The notes under the pieces are model-generated. The model searched no databases, was not told the DNA's origin, and worked only from the letters and a program-made list of their open reading frames with translations. 39,648 nt of DNA from Rhodospirillaceae bacterium (GTDB lineage Bacteria > Pseudomonadota > Alphaproteobacteria > TMED109). Each line of letters starts with the position of its first letter. The stretch's first letter is position 1. This document shows positions 17,551-27,963 of this stretch, piece after piece. Made by a program: the position numbers and the translations under genes. The stretch is taken from NCBI GenBank assembly GCA_902527765.1, contig CABZPW010000005.1:1-39648 (forward strand). The letters run 5' to 3'.

Positions 17551-18639
17551 ATGAAATATTTTTATACACATTTTTTTATATTTTTATTTTCAGTTAAATT
17601 TATATCTGCTCAACAAGTAAGCTTAGTAGAAGTTGATAAAGTAAAACTAGAAAAACCAAATCAAGAAATACCAATAATAGGAAGTTTAAGATCTAAAAAA
17701 ATAACAAATATTATGGCTCCGGTAGCAGGAAAAATTGATAATGTATATGTAGAAGAAGGAGATTTTGTAAAAAAAGGACAACTATTAGCAAAAATAGATA
17801 ATAAAAATTATAAATACCTTCTTGATATTGCTATATCCAATGAAATAAAAGCATTATCTAATTATGAAATAGCAAAACTCGAAACGTTTAATAATAAGCT
17901 TGATCTTGACAGAATGCTAGCCTTAAGAAATAGCTCGGCTTTCAATCAGTCAAAATATGATAAACTTAAAACTTTAAATGATATTCTTAAATCTAAGGAA
18001 CAAGTAGCATCTTCAGAACTAAATGTGAGCCAAAACCTCAAAAAAATTGCTACATTAAACTTAAATAAATCTAATACCAAAGCTTTATATAACGGTGTTA
18101 TTGAGGAAAAATACATCGAAATAGGGGAGTTTGTATCAGCTGGCAATAAAATGTTTCAATTAATTAGTAAAGATCAACTAGAAGTTGTTGCGGAAGTTCC
18201 CTCATTTAGAACTTTTAATTTATCTATTGGTAAAAATATTAAATTTTTTACCACCGATGGTTTAGAACTAAGTGGAATAGTTAGGGCTGTTGGAAAAAAG
18301 GAAAATGTAAAAACAAGAACAGTTAAGCTATTTTTAGATTTTGATAATAAAAAAAATAAATTAAAGAGAAATCTAATTATAGATGAAAACGTGAATATTT
18401 TAATCCCTATATTATCTAACGAAAGTTTTTTAACTATACATAAAGATGCAATTTTAAAAAGAGAGGGATTGTCATTAGCGTATATTGTAAAGGAAGAAAA
18501 AGTTGAGATTAGACCACTTAAACTAGGTGAAGCAGTTGGAAACAGGTTTATTGTCTTAAGTGGTATTAAAGAGAATGATATTACTGTGATAAAAGGTAAT
18601 GAAAGATTAAGACCTGGGCAAAGTGTAAGTATTAAATGA
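17551..18639 (+). CDS. RND efflux periplasmic adaptor (membrane fusion) subunit
   Basis: Signal peptide, lipoyl-like APVAGKIDNVYVEEGDFVKKGQLLAKID, immediately upstream of an RND pump. Confidence 0.93.
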   Translation: MKYFYTHFFIFLFSVKFISAQQVSLVEVDKVKLEKPNQEIPIIGSLRSKKITNIMAPVAGKIDNVYVEEGDFVKKGQLLAKIDNKNYKYLLDIAISNEIKALSNYEIAKLETFNNKLDLDRMLALRNSSAFNQSKYDKLKTLNDILKSKEQVASSELNVSQNLKKIATLNLNKSNTKALYNGVIEEKYIEIGEFVSAGNKMFQLISKDQLEVVAEVPSFRTFNLSIGKNIKFFTTDGLELSGIVRAVGKKENVKTRTVKLFLDFDNKKNKLKRNLIIDENVNILIPILSNESFLTIHKDAILKREGLSLAYIVKEEKVEIRPLKLGEAVGNRFIVLSGIKENDITVIKGNERLRPGQSVSIK

Positions 18640-18653
18640 ATAGAGAAATTTAA

Positions 18654-21600
18654 GTGAATATAATTAAAGCATCTTTAGAAAGACCAATTGCTATAGTTTC
18701 TGTAATAATTATGACTATTATTTTAGGTATAGTAGCCCTTGATAGAATTCCTATCCAAATAGCTCCAGATGTAAATAAGCCTGTAATAAGTGTAACCACC
18801 TATTGGTTTGGTGCATCTCCATATGAAATGGAGAGAGAAATAGTAAACAGACAAGAAGAGTCATTGCAAGGTTTAGAAGGTGTAAAAAAAATTACTGCTT
18901 CAACAAGAGAAGGTAGAGCAGTTATTGAATTAGAATTTGATTTAACAATGGATATGGACAGAGCCTTAATGCTAGTCTCTAATAGATTAAACCAAATAGA
19001 CGACTATCCTGATGATGCTGGTGAACCAACTCTTGACACCTCAGGTTTAGATGATAATGCTATCGCTTGGTTTATTTTAACTAAAACACCAGGCAATGAT
19101 ACCAATATTGCAGCATATGGAGACATTGTTGAAGATATTATACAAGATAGGATTGAGAGAGTTCCTGGTGTAGCAAGAACCAATGCTTATGGAAGTAGTG
19201 AAACTGAGTTAAGGATTACTATTAATCCCGAAAAAATGGCTTATTATGGTTTAACAGTTCCTAAAATTATAAATATTATTAGACAAGCCAATAGTTCTAT
19301 TTCAGCTGGCGATGTTAAAGAAGGAAAAAGAGAATATATAGTAAGAGCTGAAGGTGAAATTCAATCTGAAAAACAAGTTGCAGAAATTGTTTTAATTAGT
19401 GAACAAGATTTAAATGGTCGATTTGGAAGAGTTACTGTTAATGATATAGCAAATGTAGAATTTACTTATAAAGAACCTAGGGCCATCATTAGATATTTAG
19501 GAAACCAATCCATTGCAATTAATGCAATAAGACAAAGTGGGGCAAATGTAATAGATGTTATGAATGGTGTAAGAAAAACTTTAGATGATCTTAATAATAA
19601 TGTTTTACCTGAATTAGGCTTAAAAATAGAACAAGTTTATGATGAAACTATATACATTGATTCCGCAGTAGATTTAGTTCAACAAAATATATGGATAGGC
19701 GGTATACTAGCCATAATTATTTTATTAATATTTCTAAGGTCATGGCAATCTACAATAGTGATAGCAGTATCTATTCCAATATCTGTTGTGGCTGCATTTG
19801 TAGCCATGTCATTATTAGGTAAAACAATTAATGTGATATCATTAGCTGGTATTGCTTTTGCAGTTGGTATGGTAGTAGATGCAGCAATTGTTGTATTAGA
19901 AAATATTTTTAGATTGAAAGAAAAAGGTGAAAATATTAAATCTGCTGCTCTTAAAGGTACCAGTCAAGTTTGGCAAGCTGTAATGGTGTCAGCTTTAACA
20001 ACAGTTTTGGTATTTGTTCCTATTTTAATAATGCAATTAGAAGCAGGGCAATTATTGCAAGATATTGCTGTTGCTATATCTGTAGCAGTGTTGATGAGTC
20101 TTATAGTATCAGTAACTATTTTACCAGCATTAACAAGCTGGATACTATCAAGAGATAGAAATGGAGAAAAATTCAAATTACCTATACTAGATAGTTTTGG
20201 TAAATATGTTTCATCAAAAATAATTAATTATGTTAATTTTATATTAAAATCAAAAAAGTATTCTTTATATCTAGTAAGTTCTTTGGTTTTATTTACATTA
20301 AGTATTTCATATTTACTATTGCCAAAACTAGAGTATTTACCTGAAGGTAACAGAAATCTAATATTTGGAGTCATGATGCCACCTCCTGGCTATAATTTAG
20401 ACACACTTACTAATATTGCAGTATCAGTTGAGGATAAAGTAAAATATTTATGGTCAATTGAAAGTGGAGAGGAGTCTGTTAAAGGACAACCTCCAAAAAT
20501 TAAAAATTTCTTTTTCGTTGCCATTGCTGGAGGTAGAACATTATTTGGTGCTAGTGCTATAGAAGAAACTAGAGTAAAAGAACTTATACCAGTCATGACA
20601 AAATCTCTTTATGGAGAACCTGCAACCTACGGTTTTTTTTCTCAACCAGGTTTATTTGTTAGAGGTTATGGAGGCGGAAGGTCAATTGATTTAGATATCA
20701 TAGGTCCTGATTTAAATACAATAACAGCTACAGCACAAAAAGCAGCTGGCTTAGTTATGAAAGAATTTCCTCGCTCGGCTGGAAATCAAATGAGACCTAA
20801 ACCAGGATTAATTTTAGGAGCACCAGAAATTCAAATAGTTCCCAGTAGAATAAAGTTAGCTGATAATAATGTTACTGCATCCGAGTTATCTGCAGGCATT
20901 GACGCTTTCAATTCAGGTATTAGAATTGATGAAATTACAGTTGATTCAAAAAGGATGGACTTAACATTAATGGGCGAAGAAAACTCTATTAGTGAAACTC
21001 AAGGAATTGAAAATATTCCAATAGTTACAACTAGTGGAAAAATTATTCCTGTTTCCTCTTTATCTAATATCGTGTATACAACTGGGCCAACTCAAATAAG
21101 ACATATAGAAGGAGAAAGAGCTGTAACACTCCAAATTAAACCGGCTGATAATATTGCTTTAGAAGAAGCAATTAAGGTTGTAGAAGAAAAAATAATTCTG
21201 CCATTAAAAGATGCAGGCCTTCCGCCTGATATCAAACTTGATATATCTGGAACAGCTGATGAATTGACTACTACTTGGAAAGCAATGTCCATTAACTTAT
21301 TAGTCTCAATAATAATTGTCTATTTATTAATGACTATATTATTTGAAAGCTTTAAATATCCTTTTATTATAATGTTATCTGTTCCACCTGCAGCTGCTGG
21401 AGGGGTGATTGGCTTATCATTATTAAACCTTACTACCTTTCAACCTTTAGATATGCTTACAATGTTGGGGTTTGTAATTTTAAGTGGTATTGTAGTCAAT
21501 AATGCGATTTTACTAGTACATAGAACTTTACAAACTATAAAAAATAATAATTTAAGTGTTAATGATGCTATCTTAGATGCTACCAATAGTAGAATTAGAC

Positions 21601-21794
21601 CAATATTTATGTCAACTTTAACAAGTGTTTTTGGCATGTTGCCTTTAGTTTTATTTCCAGGAGCGGGTTCTGAACTTTATAAAGGATTGGGATCAGTTAT
21701 TCTTGGAGGTTTGAGTCTTTCTGCAGTATTAACATTATTGATTGTACCTCCTATGCTTAAATTATTTTTACAAGAAAAAGAATTAATTAAATAA
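18654..21794 (+). CDS. RND family efflux transporter permease (AcrB/MdtB-like)
   Basis: 1046 aa from a GTG start. PIAIVSVIIMTIILGIVALDRIPIQIAPDVNKPVISVTT, GIAFAVGMVVDAAIVVLENI, GIVVNNAILLV. Confidence 0.96.
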   Translation: MNIIKASLERPIAIVSVIIMTIILGIVALDRIPIQIAPDVNKPVISVTTYWFGASPYEMEREIVNRQEESLQGLEGVKKITASTREGRAVIELEFDLTMDMDRALMLVSNRLNQIDDYPDDAGEPTLDTSGLDDNAIAWFILTKTPGNDTNIAAYGDIVEDIIQDRIERVPGVARTNAYGSSETELRITINPEKMAYYGLTVPKIINIIRQANSSISAGDVKEGKREYIVRAEGEIQSEKQVAEIVLISEQDLNGRFGRVTVNDIANVEFTYKEPRAIIRYLGNQSIAINAIRQSGANVIDVMNGVRKTLDDLNNNVLPELGLKIEQVYDETIYIDSAVDLVQQNIWIGGILAIIILLIFLRSWQSTIVIAVSIPISVVAAFVAMSLLGKTINVISLAGIAFAVGMVVDAAIVVLENIFRLKEKGENIKSAALKGTSQVWQAVMVSALTTVLVFVPILIMQLEAGQLLQDIAVAISVAVLMSLIVSVTILPALTSWILSRDRNGEKFKLPILDSFGKYVSSKIINYVNFILKSKKYSLYLVSSLVLFTLSISYLLLPKLEYLPEGNRNLIFGVMMPPPGYNLDTLTNIAVSVEDKVKYLWSIESGEESVKGQPPKIKNFFFVAIAGGRTLFGASAIEETRVKELIPVMTKSLYGEPATYGFFSQPGLFVRGYGGGRSIDLDIIGPDLNTITATAQKAAGLVMKEFPRSAGNQMRPKPGLILGAPEIQIVPSRIKLADNNVTASELSAGIDAFNSGIRIDEITVDSKRMDLTLMGEENSISETQGIENIPIVTTSGKIIPVSSLSNIVYTTGPTQIRHIEGERAVTLQIKPADNIALEEAIKVVEEKIILPLKDAGLPPDIKLDISGTADELTTTWKAMSINLLVSIIIVYLLMTILFESFKYPFIIMLSVPPAAAGGVIGLSLLNLTTFQPLDMLTMLGFVILSGIVVNNAILLVHRTLQTIKNNNLSVNDAILDATNSRIRPIFMSTLTSVFGMLPLVLFPGAGSELYKGLGSVILGGLSLSAVLTLLIVPPMLKLFLQEKELIK

Positions 21795-21834
21795 ATTTTG
21801 TATTTTTTTTAAAAATTTGTAAGATAAGTAAATT

Positions 21835-22320
21835 ATGTTTAGGTATCATAATATTACCTATTTAATAACAGATATAACTTTAAAGTTATCTTTAGGTATT
21901 ATATTTTTTAACTATGGCTACGGCAAGCTAAATAAACTACTTAACCAAGAAGCAGATGGTTTGATTGGAATGGTAGCAAGTATCCCTTTTTTTGGTATAT
22001 TTCCTCTGTTCTCTTCTTGGATACTTGCTCTAACTGAGACCTTTGCAATATTTGCTTTTATTTATGGGTACACTAATTTTTCATTATCTAATTTTATATC
22101 TAGATTTACTGGTTTTCTGTGCTTAATAATATCAATTATAATAGTATATCTTCATATTTTTGCATGGGGTGATAACTTGTTTTCTCATGGCCCTTTTGAA
22201 AGTTTAAATATTGAAGAAGGTAAAAAAGCGATTTTTGGTCAGTTTTTATTTATTCCAATTTCAATATATATAATATTTAATAATAGATTAAATTTATCTG
22301 CTTTTAGTGAAACCAAATAG
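21835..22320 (+). CDS. DoxX-like integral membrane protein
   Basis: Four-TM protein with DITLKLSLGIIFFNYGYGKL and ALTETFAIFAFIYG, a DoxX-like pattern. Confidence 0.65.
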   Translation: MFRYHNITYLITDITLKLSLGIIFFNYGYGKLNKLLNQEADGLIGMVASIPFFGIFPLFSSWILALTETFAIFAFIYGYTNFSLSNFISRFTGFLCLIISIIIVYLHIFAWGDNLFSHGPFESLNIEEGKKAIFGQFLFIPISIYIIFNNRLNLSAFSETK

Positions 22321-22394
22321 ATTTATAAAATCTAAAAAACCTACCGTAGCGATCAGCAATTGAAATATATTGCATTTAGCTATAAGATGTTTAA

Positions 22395-23387
22395 ATGAGT
22401 GATTTAATTACTAATAAAATAAATAGAAGAAAACTAATAAAAATAATAGCTTTTTCAGCTATAGGATCAACTACGTATGGGATGTATAATCTATTTGGTA
22501 ATAATGAGTATATAAAATCAAAATGGACAGGTACTGTTTTAAATAATAATGTTAGTTTAGAAATTCATTCTAATGAAGGTAAAAATAATAGTTTGATTTA
22601 TAGCCAAATAAGTAGTTTTATAAAGCAAGCAGATGATATATTTAATTTACAAAATCTAGATTCAGAAATTGTTAGGCTAAACAAAAATAAAAAATTACAA
22701 AATCCTTCACCTTATTTAATAGAAGTAGTCAAAAAATCTCAAATATTATCAGAGCAAACAAATGGAAATTTTGATATAACAGTACAACCACTTTGGAATT
22801 ATTATTACAGTCATTTTGTATTAAATAGAAAAAGTAATTTTCCCGACGATAAAGCCTTAAAGGATATAAAAAAATCTATAAACTGGCAAAATGTAGTAAT
22901 AGAAAATAATACTATAATATTAAAAAATAACGCATCCATTACGCTAAATGGGATTGCTCAAGGATGGATAACTGATAAGGTAGTTGAAATTATTAATAAA
23001 AATAATATTAAAAATACACTAGTAGATTTTGGTGAAACATTTGCTTCAGGTAGTTATGAAAGTAAAAGACCATGGAATATTGAAATTCAAAGTTCAGAAG
23101 GTATTAGTACTGTTGTTAAATTAACAAATAAAGCCGTAGCTACTTCTAGTGCTGGTGGAACTATGTTTGAACCTACTAAAAAATATAATCATATTTTTAA
23201 TCCAAAAACTGGTTTAAGTACTGGTAACTTTAATACAGTAAGTGTTATTTCAAACAAAGCATGGCTATCTGATTGCCTAGCAACTAGTGCTTTATTACTG
23301 AGTACAAACAAACTAAAAGTTTTATGCGATAAATTAAATGCAAAAGCTTTTATTTCAGAAAAAAACTATTTTAAAGAACTAACATAA
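22395..23387 (+). CDS. apbE: FAD:protein FMN transferase (flavinyltransferase)
   Basis: SEIVRLNKNKKLQNPSPYLIEVVKKSQILSEQTNGNFDITVQPLWNYY, GIAQGWITDKVVEI, ATSSAGGTMF, NHIFNPKTGLSTGNFNTVSVIS: ApbE motifs. Confidence 0.93.
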   Translation: MSDLITNKINRRKLIKIIAFSAIGSTTYGMYNLFGNNEYIKSKWTGTVLNNNVSLEIHSNEGKNNSLIYSQISSFIKQADDIFNLQNLDSEIVRLNKNKKLQNPSPYLIEVVKKSQILSEQTNGNFDITVQPLWNYYYSHFVLNRKSNFPDDKALKDIKKSINWQNVVIENNTIILKNNASITLNGIAQGWITDKVVEIINKNNIKNTLVDFGETFASGSYESKRPWNIEIQSSEGISTVVKLTNKAVATSSAGGTMFEPTKKYNHIFNPKTGLSTGNFNTVSVISNKAWLSDCLATSALLLSTNKLKVLCDKLNAKAFISEKNYFKELT

Positions 23388-23394
23388 ATAATTA

Positions 23395-25623
23395 TTAAGC
23401 TTTTTTTCTTATAGCAACTAGTGGCGGGCATTTAGTATAATCATTATACATCACTTGACAGTCTAAGCAGCCTAAACACTCGTTCATATTGATTTTTCCT
23501 GAATTTAAAATAGCTCCAGTAGGACATACTTTGTTACAAGCTTTACATGGATTACCACATTCTTGCCTTCTTTTTAAAAAATTCATAATCCTAACATTTC
23601 CTAAAACCGCCAAGCCTGCACCTAGTGGACACAGATATCTACAGTAAGCTCTTTCAATAAACAAATTAATTATTAACAAAAACACTGCCCACATTACAAT
23701 ATTTATTGGTGCCATAAATCTTAATGTTATTGCTGTTTTGAAAGGTTCAATATTATAGAGATACTTAGTTAAGTTAGATTCTATAATGGTACCTATGATA
23801 ATAACTGCTAGTAAAAAATATTTTAAATATCTAATATTTTTATCTAAATAATTTGGTAAAGATATTTGACGTATTCCAATTTTCTTTGAAAGAACAGATA
23901 ATAATTCTTGTAACGCTCCAAAAGGACACAACCATCCACAAAATAATGCCCTGCCCCATATAAAAAAGGATATTATAGTAAAAATACCTACTAATAATAT
24001 CATTGGTTCCGCTAAAAAGGCAGAAAAGTTATTATTAGAACTAACAATTATTTCAAAAAAATTTATTAAATGAATAACACTTAACTGGCCACCAATTATC
24101 CAACCTAACCATACTAATATGCAAGTTAAAAAACAAATTCTAAAATATAAGAAAATATTTCTATTTTTAGTTAATACATTATTGAAGATTAAGGCTAAAG
24201 CTGCTATTGAAATTGTTAATAAAAGTAAAATAATATTCGTGATATTATTTGACCAAACAATATTGAAGCTATTATTAGCGTTAGAGGAATCTACATTATT
24301 TTCATTAAAACTTTTCAAATAATATTTTTCAGGTAGTTGGTATAACAAGTTAAAAGTAACTTTTTCATTTTGGCTATTATTAAATTTATATATAAGCTCA
24401 ACGGGTAATTGAGGATTAATTTTATATTTTGCACTTAAATATATTAGACCCTGTCCTTGAATGATTGGAGCTCCTTTTGCATGATTAAAAGGTAACTCTT
24501 TAAATAGATCTTTAGTAATTATTATTTCTTTATCATTTTGTTTTAATATTAAATTTTCTTTTTCTATAACTTTACTAATTCTATCTTCAAGGTTTCTCCA
24601 TATATCCCCTGTAAAAGCTATATAATATACTTGATCGTCAACATTACGACCTGCAGAAATATATTGATCAAACCATCTTCTACCTAAGATATTTGTTCCA
24701 ATACCTGCAGGAGAAACATTTGCTATTAAATAATCAGTAAATAGATCATTGTCTTTTTTAAACTTTATAGATCTTGGTGCTTCAATATTAGAGTTTTTAA
24801 AGGTCTCATTTAATAAACCAATATCTATTTTAAAGGTAGATAAACTTTTATCATCAATCAATGCATTCCATTTTTGAGGCTTATATTGCTCCAAATCTAC
24901 AAAGTTTCCAATATCATTACTATCTAAAATAATTGATTTCTGCCTTGCAATTTTTCTAGCACCTCTCATTATTGCGTCCATAAATAGTAAAGATGATGTT
25001 GTAGTTCTTGAAACACCATCAATTTGTGTTAAGTTGTCAACTTCACCAGCAGTTTCTCTCATGGCTATATTATCACCTTCAATATCTGCCCCAGTTAATT
25101 CTAATGTAAGTGATATACCTGACTTAAGGTCTATATCTTTATATTGCTTTAGATAATCAATAAAATCTTGATCAGTTCTACCTAGAATAGCTATTGGTTC
25201 AACGTGCTTGAGAAGCTTTACTCCTCTCAAAACTCCATTAAAGTCAACTCCTACAGCTAAATTAAATGGTCTCCTCGAATAACCCAAGCCCCTAGTTACA
25301 TCAAAGGTTTCAAATATAAAGCCTATTTCTTCACTTTCATTAAAAATAGGTATCGAAAGAGTTTTTTCATCAACTTCACCAAACCTAGTAGCTTCAGGAA
25401 AAATACTTTTTACTAATTCTAAATTTATATATTTTAAAATTACTAAATCTTTAATATCTACTTCTTTTGTAACTAAATCCTCTTCCCTTAATTTTTCTTT
25501 CTTATTAGATTTTTTTAAGAGTGTGGGGCCTTCATTACTCTCCACAGCTTTTACTGTAAAACAAATAAATAGAATTAAACCTAAAAGAAATTTACATAAA
25601 TAAGGAATATTAATTCTCAACAT
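23395..25623 (-). CDS. NosR/NirI-like membrane FMN-binding, 4Fe-4S protein (copy 1)
   Basis: Periplasmic FMN-binding domain with flavinylation-like DGVSRTTTSSLLF, FCGWLCPFGALQE and YCRYLCPLGAG, and C-terminal 2x4Fe-4S (CGNPCKACNKVCP; CLGCLDC). Confidence 0.9.
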   Translation of the reverse strand: MLRINIPYLCKFLLGLILFICFTVKAVESNEGPTLLKKSNKKEKLREEDLVTKEVDIKDLVILKYINLELVKSIFPEATRFGEVDEKTLSIPIFNESEEIGFIFETFDVTRGLGYSRRPFNLAVGVDFNGVLRGVKLLKHVEPIAILGRTDQDFIDYLKQYKDIDLKSGISLTLELTGADIEGDNIAMRETAGEVDNLTQIDGVSRTTTSSLLFMDAIMRGARKIARQKSIILDSNDIGNFVDLEQYKPQKWNALIDDKSLSTFKIDIGLLNETFKNSNIEAPRSIKFKKDNDLFTDYLIANVSPAGIGTNILGRRWFDQYISAGRNVDDQVYYIAFTGDIWRNLEDRISKVIEKENLILKQNDKEIIITKDLFKELPFNHAKGAPIIQGQGLIYLSAKYKINPQLPVELIYKFNNSQNEKVTFNLLYQLPEKYYLKSFNENNVDSSNANNSFNIVWSNNITNIILLLLTISIAALALIFNNVLTKNRNIFLYFRICFLTCILVWLGWIIGGQLSVIHLINFFEIIVSSNNNFSAFLAEPMILLVGIFTIISFFIWGRALFCGWLCPFGALQELLSVLSKKIGIRQISLPNYLDKNIRYLKYFLLAVIIIGTIIESNLTKYLYNIEPFKTAITLRFMAPINIVMWAVFLLIINLFIERAYCRYLCPLGAGLAVLGNVRIMNFLKRRQECGNPCKACNKVCPTGAILNSGKINMNECLGCLDCQVMYNDYTKCPPLVAIRKKA

Positions 25624-25630
25624 ATGAAAA

Positions 25631-25651
25631 CTCCCGTCTAATAGACGGGAG
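25631..25651 (-). terminator. Perfect intercistronic hairpin (terminator/attenuator or SD-sequestering element)
   Basis: CTCCCGTCT-AAT-AGACGGGAG, 9-bp perfect stem. On the minus strand it is followed by TTTTCAT-ATG of the NosR-like gene. Confidence 0.75.
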
Positions 25652-25664
25652 ATATAATAATTTA

Positions 25665-26222
25665 CTATTTAAATATAGTTAACTTTACTGGACCAAACTC
25701 ATGATTTGGAGGTGGAAGTCTACCAGGTAATTTACTCAAAGACACACCGTTCTCATCATATCCAACTTCATATTGAACAAAATTTAAACCTTGATATTTC
25801 TTTGGTAGGTTGTCCTTAGTATCTTTGTATTGAACTTTCACTTTAAATCTAAGTTGGTTCATACTCTTAGGTTCATCGGTTTTTAAACAAGCTGGTCCTT
25901 TACCATCCCATTTCTCTCCACCTTGAGTTACGCACCATTCAGGCTGAGGACTATAACTAGATGACTTTTTAAGTTTAAAAATAACAGCTTCTCCACCATG
26001 ATTTTTACTTGATTCGTCTATTTCTAATACTGCCCAATAATCCTTGTCTACCCAATTATCTTTAGTATCCTCAGGAATTCCACCTTGTAAATATAATATA
26101 TAACTAGGATACAATCCTGCGAAATATAACATAGACTTTTCAGCTTTAATAACATGGCCATCTGCAAAAGATTTTCCTAAGAAACTGAATAACAATACTG
26201 CAGTTAATATTAGCTTTTTCAT
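25665..26222 (-). CDS. Hypothetical exported protein adjacent to Tat amidohydrolase
   Basis: Signal peptide MKKLILTAVLLFSFLGKSFADG, 185 aa from ATG at 26222 with AAGGAG SD. The ORF track uses the adjacent TTG at 26225. Confidence 0.8.
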   Translation of the reverse strand: MKKLILTAVLLFSFLGKSFADGHVIKAEKSMLYFAGLYPSYILYLQGGIPEDTKDNWVDKDYWAVLEIDESSKNHGGEAVIFKLKKSSSYSPQPEWCVTQGGEKWDGKGPACLKTDEPKSMNQLRFKVKVQYKDTKDNLPKKYQGLNFVQYEVGYDENGVSLSKLPGRLPPPNHEFGPVKLTIFK

Positions 26223-26246
26223 CAAAATATCTCCTTAAAAATACTT

Positions 26247-26281
26247 AAAAAAAAGCCCCGAATATGCTTATTCGAGGCTTT
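26247..26281 (-). terminator. Intrinsic terminator downstream of the amidohydrolase
   Basis: Minus strand AAGCCTCGAATA-AGCA-TATTCGGGGCTT followed by T8. The only stem irregularity is a G-U on the minus strand, so orientation is minus. Confidence 0.88.
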
Positions 26282-26309
26282 ATAAATTAGAATATAATAA
26301 AAGCTCTAA

Positions 26310-27824
26310 TTAAGCCTTTCTAGTATATCCAAACCTTTTATTTGAAGGTCCGCCGCCTGCTTCACGGAATTTAGCAGCAAGACCGGCAATTTTATCTTCA
26401 GAGAAGTTTGGTAAATCAGGCATGTTAGTTGCCTCATTCATACTTAGACCATAAATTCTTGCTGAATTTAAACCAAATATTGCTTGCTTAGTCAAACTGT
26501 TAGCTCCACCTAATGCAGGAAGTTTGTACTTCTTTTGCATATCTTCAGGCACTTCAAGTCTTCTCATAGCTTCAATTTGCCATTGTGGCGAGCCATACCA
26601 TACAGTATCTGATCCCCATACTACATGATCAGCACCCATTCCACCTACTAATGTTCCAATGAAAGCTGCACAGAATCTTGGATGTGCTACTGCAGAGTTA
26701 GCAAAAGTTGAACCTAATTCAGCGTAAACGTTTGAAACACCGTGCTCTTGAGGAATTCTAGCTAAGTCAGAGGCCCACTTGATGTATCCACCACTCTCTT
26801 CAAACTCTTTCCAAGCCTGATCTGGTAATTCTAAGAATGGTCTTAGAGCAGCATGGTAGATAACAAAATTCATCTCAGGCCAGTCTTTAGCAGCCTTAGG
26901 AACATCATCCACTGTTGCATATTTCCAAACACCTTTAAAAGATGTTTCATAATCAGGTGGTAAAAGACCTTTGTGAATACAAATAGTGTTAATACCTGCT
27001 TTTAGTGACTTTTCATAAAAAGGATACATAACCTTTTCATCGTCTAGTCTCCAAGGATATTTTGATGGAGATAAAGGATCACCAATAGTGTAAGACTTCC
27101 AAGAGTTTGGCTTTAGTTCTGCCATTGCTCTTTCAGCTTCATCCATCCAACCATCTTGCTTAGGTGTGATAACTGAATGACCTAACATTCTAGTAGTACC
27201 AGCAAAATCATTGATCATGTCTCTAGCTGCTACTATTTGGTCATTTCCTAATAACCACCAAGTTGGATCGTCAAAAGGTGCACCTGATAATAATGCCATT
27301 TTGGTATCACTTCTATACCATAATTCAGCAATATAATTTTCAAACTTATATCTTGTTAAAGATAATCCTTCTTCCTTTAATTTAGGATTCCAGTGTTCTG
27401 CAGCGAATTCACCTAAACCAAGAATAGCGTCATGAGGAAAGTCATCTCTTAAAAAGTGTGTTTGATCATCAAAGATAAACTGTCCTGATAACTCATTAGT
27501 TCTAGCTAAAGTTAGCTCTGGATCTCTTGCTTCAGCTTTACTCACATTAAATACACCTCCGCCATAAATTTCATTCATAGCCAAGAATGCTGTAGCCATA
27601 CCGCAAGATGTTTGTAAAAACTGTCTTCTGGATAAACCTAGGTATTTAGCATTTTCATCTGCTAATTCAACCATTCTCTTCTCAACTTTCTTCTGAAGAT
27701 TTGATTGCTTAGGTGGTAAATACTCACCATTAGATACTATTTGTGTAGGTATAGGAAGATCTAAATTGTTCTTCTCTGCACCTTCAACAAGCATTTGTTC
27801 TCTATCGCTTAACCAACTGCTCAT
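26310..27824 (-). CDS. Amidohydrolase family protein (TIM-barrel metal-dependent hydrolase) with internal Tat-like motif
   Basis: SRRQFLQTSCGMATAFLAM Tat motif around aa 64. Amidohydro_2-like DQTHFLRDD, ICIHKGLLPP, VIYHAALRPF, VWGSDTVWYGSPQWQIEA. Strong GGGAGG SD. Confidence 0.88.
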   Translation of the reverse strand: MSSWLSDREQMLVEGAEKNNLDLPIPTQIVSNGEYLPPKQSNLQKKVEKRMVELADENAKYLGLSRRQFLQTSCGMATAFLAMNEIYGGGVFNVSKAEARDPELTLARTNELSGQFIFDDQTHFLRDDFPHDAILGLGEFAAEHWNPKLKEEGLSLTRYKFENYIAELWYRSDTKMALLSGAPFDDPTWWLLGNDQIVAARDMINDFAGTTRMLGHSVITPKQDGWMDEAERAMAELKPNSWKSYTIGDPLSPSKYPWRLDDEKVMYPFYEKSLKAGINTICIHKGLLPPDYETSFKGVWKYATVDDVPKAAKDWPEMNFVIYHAALRPFLELPDQAWKEFEESGGYIKWASDLARIPQEHGVSNVYAELGSTFANSAVAHPRFCAAFIGTLVGGMGADHVVWGSDTVWYGSPQWQIEAMRRLEVPEDMQKKYKLPALGGANSLTKQAIFGLNSARIYGLSMNEATNMPDLPNFSEDKIAGLAAKFREAGGGPSNKRFGYTRKA

Positions 27825-27963
27825 AGTCTCCTCCCTTTCTATAGTTATTAATGTCTTATTATATATTAACCATTCATTAAATAAAACTAAAAAATAAATA
27901 ATTTTAAATCATTATTAGTCTGTTATAGTAAAATTAAAGATACATTAGCTTTGGGGAGGGTTA

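Noticed and set aside
19964-20176. Overlapping ORFs on both strands inside the RND pump gene
   Set aside because: Both are out of frame with the clearly coding RND permease.
22357-22374. GCAAT-N8-ATTGC inverted repeat upstream of apbE
   Set aside because: Only a 5-bp stem with an 8-nt loop in AT-rich sequence; likely chance.
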